Origin: a bacterium
Lineage (GTDB): Bacteria > Verrucomicrobiota > Verrucomicrobiia > Limisphaerales > J093
NCBI GenBank assembly: GCA_021784265.1
Contig: JAJXTA010000165.1
Location: forward strand, 1 to 6,590
Length of the DNA stretch: 6,590 nt
Reading direction: 5' to 3'
Shown: positions 5,874 to 6,590 of the stretch, piece by piece
How the letters are laid out: every line of letters starts with the position of its first letter
How positions within the stretch are numbered: position 1 is the stretch's first letter
Translations under genes and position numbers: made by a program
Notes under the pieces: generated by a model
The model's input: the letters and a program-made list of their open reading frames with translations, nothing else
Told to the model about the DNA's origin: nothing
The model's database searches: none

Positions 5874-6590
5874 ATGAAGACCGCCGCAGACCACCGCCTG
5901 CCCCGCCGCCGCTTCCTCCAGCAGACCGGCCTGAGTGCCGCGGGGGTGTGGCTGACGGGGGGCGCGCTTGCCCGTGGGGGGGGCTCGCCCAACGGGTTGG
6001 TGAACGTGGCCTTCGTCGGGGTCGCCCACCGGGCGGCTGACAATCTCGCCGAGATTTCCAAGCTCACCGAGAGCGCGAAGGTGGTCGCCTTGTGCGATGT
6101 GGACGACCACTACTTGGCCGACGCCCAGCAGCATCATCCCGCGGCCCGCACCTACAACGACTTTCGGGAAATGCTCGCCGGCAAGGACATCGACGCGGTG
6201 GTGGTGAGCACGCCGGATCACTGCCATGCGGCCGCCACCGCCGCCGCCCTGCATGGCGGTCGGCATGTCTATTGCGAAAAGCCCCTCACCCATACCGTGG
6301 CCGAGGCGCGACGGATCACCGAGTTGGCGCAGCGGACCAAGCGAGTGACGCAAATCGGCACTCAGATCCATGCGGGCACCAACTATCGGCGGGTCGTCGA
6401 GCTGATTCAAACCGGGGCGATCGGGCCGGTGCTCGAGGCGCATGTGTGGTGCGGCGCAACCTATGGGGGCAAGAGCCTGCCGCCCGCCTCACCTCCGGTC
6501 CCCCCTGGGCTGCATTGGGACCTCTGGCTCGGGCCGGTGCCGCCCTGTCCCTATCATCCGGAGTATCTGCCGACGACGTGGCGCAACTGG
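5874..6590 (+). CDS. Tat-exported Gfo/Idh/MocA-family oxidoreductase, N-terminal part
   Basis: 239 residues are visible and the frame runs off the right edge with no stop. Seen: a twin-arginine signal with P-R-R-R-F-L-Q (10-16), a hydrophobic stretch (about 18-33) and A-L-A; a Rossmann domain starting V-N-V-A-F-V-G (43-49); S-T-P-D-H-C-H-A (112-119); the catalytic E-K-P (135-137) in Y-C-E-K-P-L-T-H; then the start of the C-terminal domain with L-H-W-D-L-W-L-G-P (213-221), characteristic of the secreted planctomycete/verrucomicrobial subfamily. Such enzymes oxidise or reduce sugars and related polyols with tightly bound NAD(P); the substrate is not predictable here. Odd: the usual G-x-G-x-x-G loop reads G-V-A-H-R-A (49-54), with the second and third glycines replaced by alanine while the frame is intact. 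A G8 run (5976-5983) lies at the signal/mature junction. ATG 5874 is chosen because it gives a standard-length Tat leader; no ribosome site is evident. Confidence 0.9.
   Translation, partial: MKTAADHRLPRRRFLQQTGLSAAGVWLTGGALARGGGSPNGLVNVAFVGVAHRAADNLAEISKLTESAKVVALCDVDDHYLADAQQHHPAARTYNDFREMLAGKDIDAVVVSTPDHCHAAATAAALHGGRHVYCEKPLTHTVAEARRITELAQRTKRVTQIGTQIHAGTNYRRVVELIQTGAIGPVLEAHVWCGATYGGKSLPPASPPVPPGLHWDLWLGPVPPCPYHPEYLPTTWRNW

Noticed and set aside
5853..6443. 196-residue minus-strand frame opposite the Gfo/Idh/MocA gene
   Set aside because: Antisense shadow; the plus strand encodes a Tat signal, Rossmann strands and the EKP motif.

Overview
This is a GC-rich bacterial window with seven protein genes and little non-coding DNA. 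The first and last genes are cut by the window edges. Three traits suggest the Planctomycetota/Verrucomicrobiota (PVC) group: a Tat-exported Gfo/Idh/MocA oxidoreductase, a signal-peptide-bearing SAM methyltransferase of a type common in that group, and starts without well-spaced Shine-Dalgarno sequences. This placement is an inference from gene content; there is no rRNA or marker gene here, and Acidobacteriota-like bacteria are not excluded. I see no tRNA, rRNA, CRISPR array, insertion sequence or phage gene.

Layout. The left half (1-3772) is on the plus strand: the C-terminal half of a membrane fatty acyl desaturase with an unusual charged helical tail, a tandem-GNAT acetyltransferase, an exported class I methyltransferase, and a 12-helix APC-type amino acid permease. 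These four do not form an obvious pathway, and the gaps (41, 158 and 73 bp) hold hairpin-forming sequence. A strong 9-bp hairpin sits 8 bases before the permease start.

The right half holds the most notable element, a two-gene minus-strand operon (5702 down to 3838). It encodes a PduS-like flavin/iron-sulfur protein followed, with an ATGA overlap, by a PduT-like tandem bacterial-microcompartment (BMC) shell protein. In the propanediol-utilising microcompartment, PduS is a cobalamin reductase that contacts PduT, whose trimer carries an Fe-S cluster at its central pore. Here all eight expected cluster cysteines of PduS and the pore cysteine of PduT are present, so a transmembrane-like electron conduit through a protein shell is predicted. 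No other shell protein or microcompartment enzyme lies in the window. The operon faces the permease tail to tail across a probable shared hairpin terminator.

A 171-bp divergent spacer with two inverted repeats separates pduS from the plus-strand Gfo/Idh/MocA gene, which runs off the right edge. That protein has a Tat signal and the catalytic EKP motif, but two glycines of its nucleotide-binding loop are replaced by alanine.
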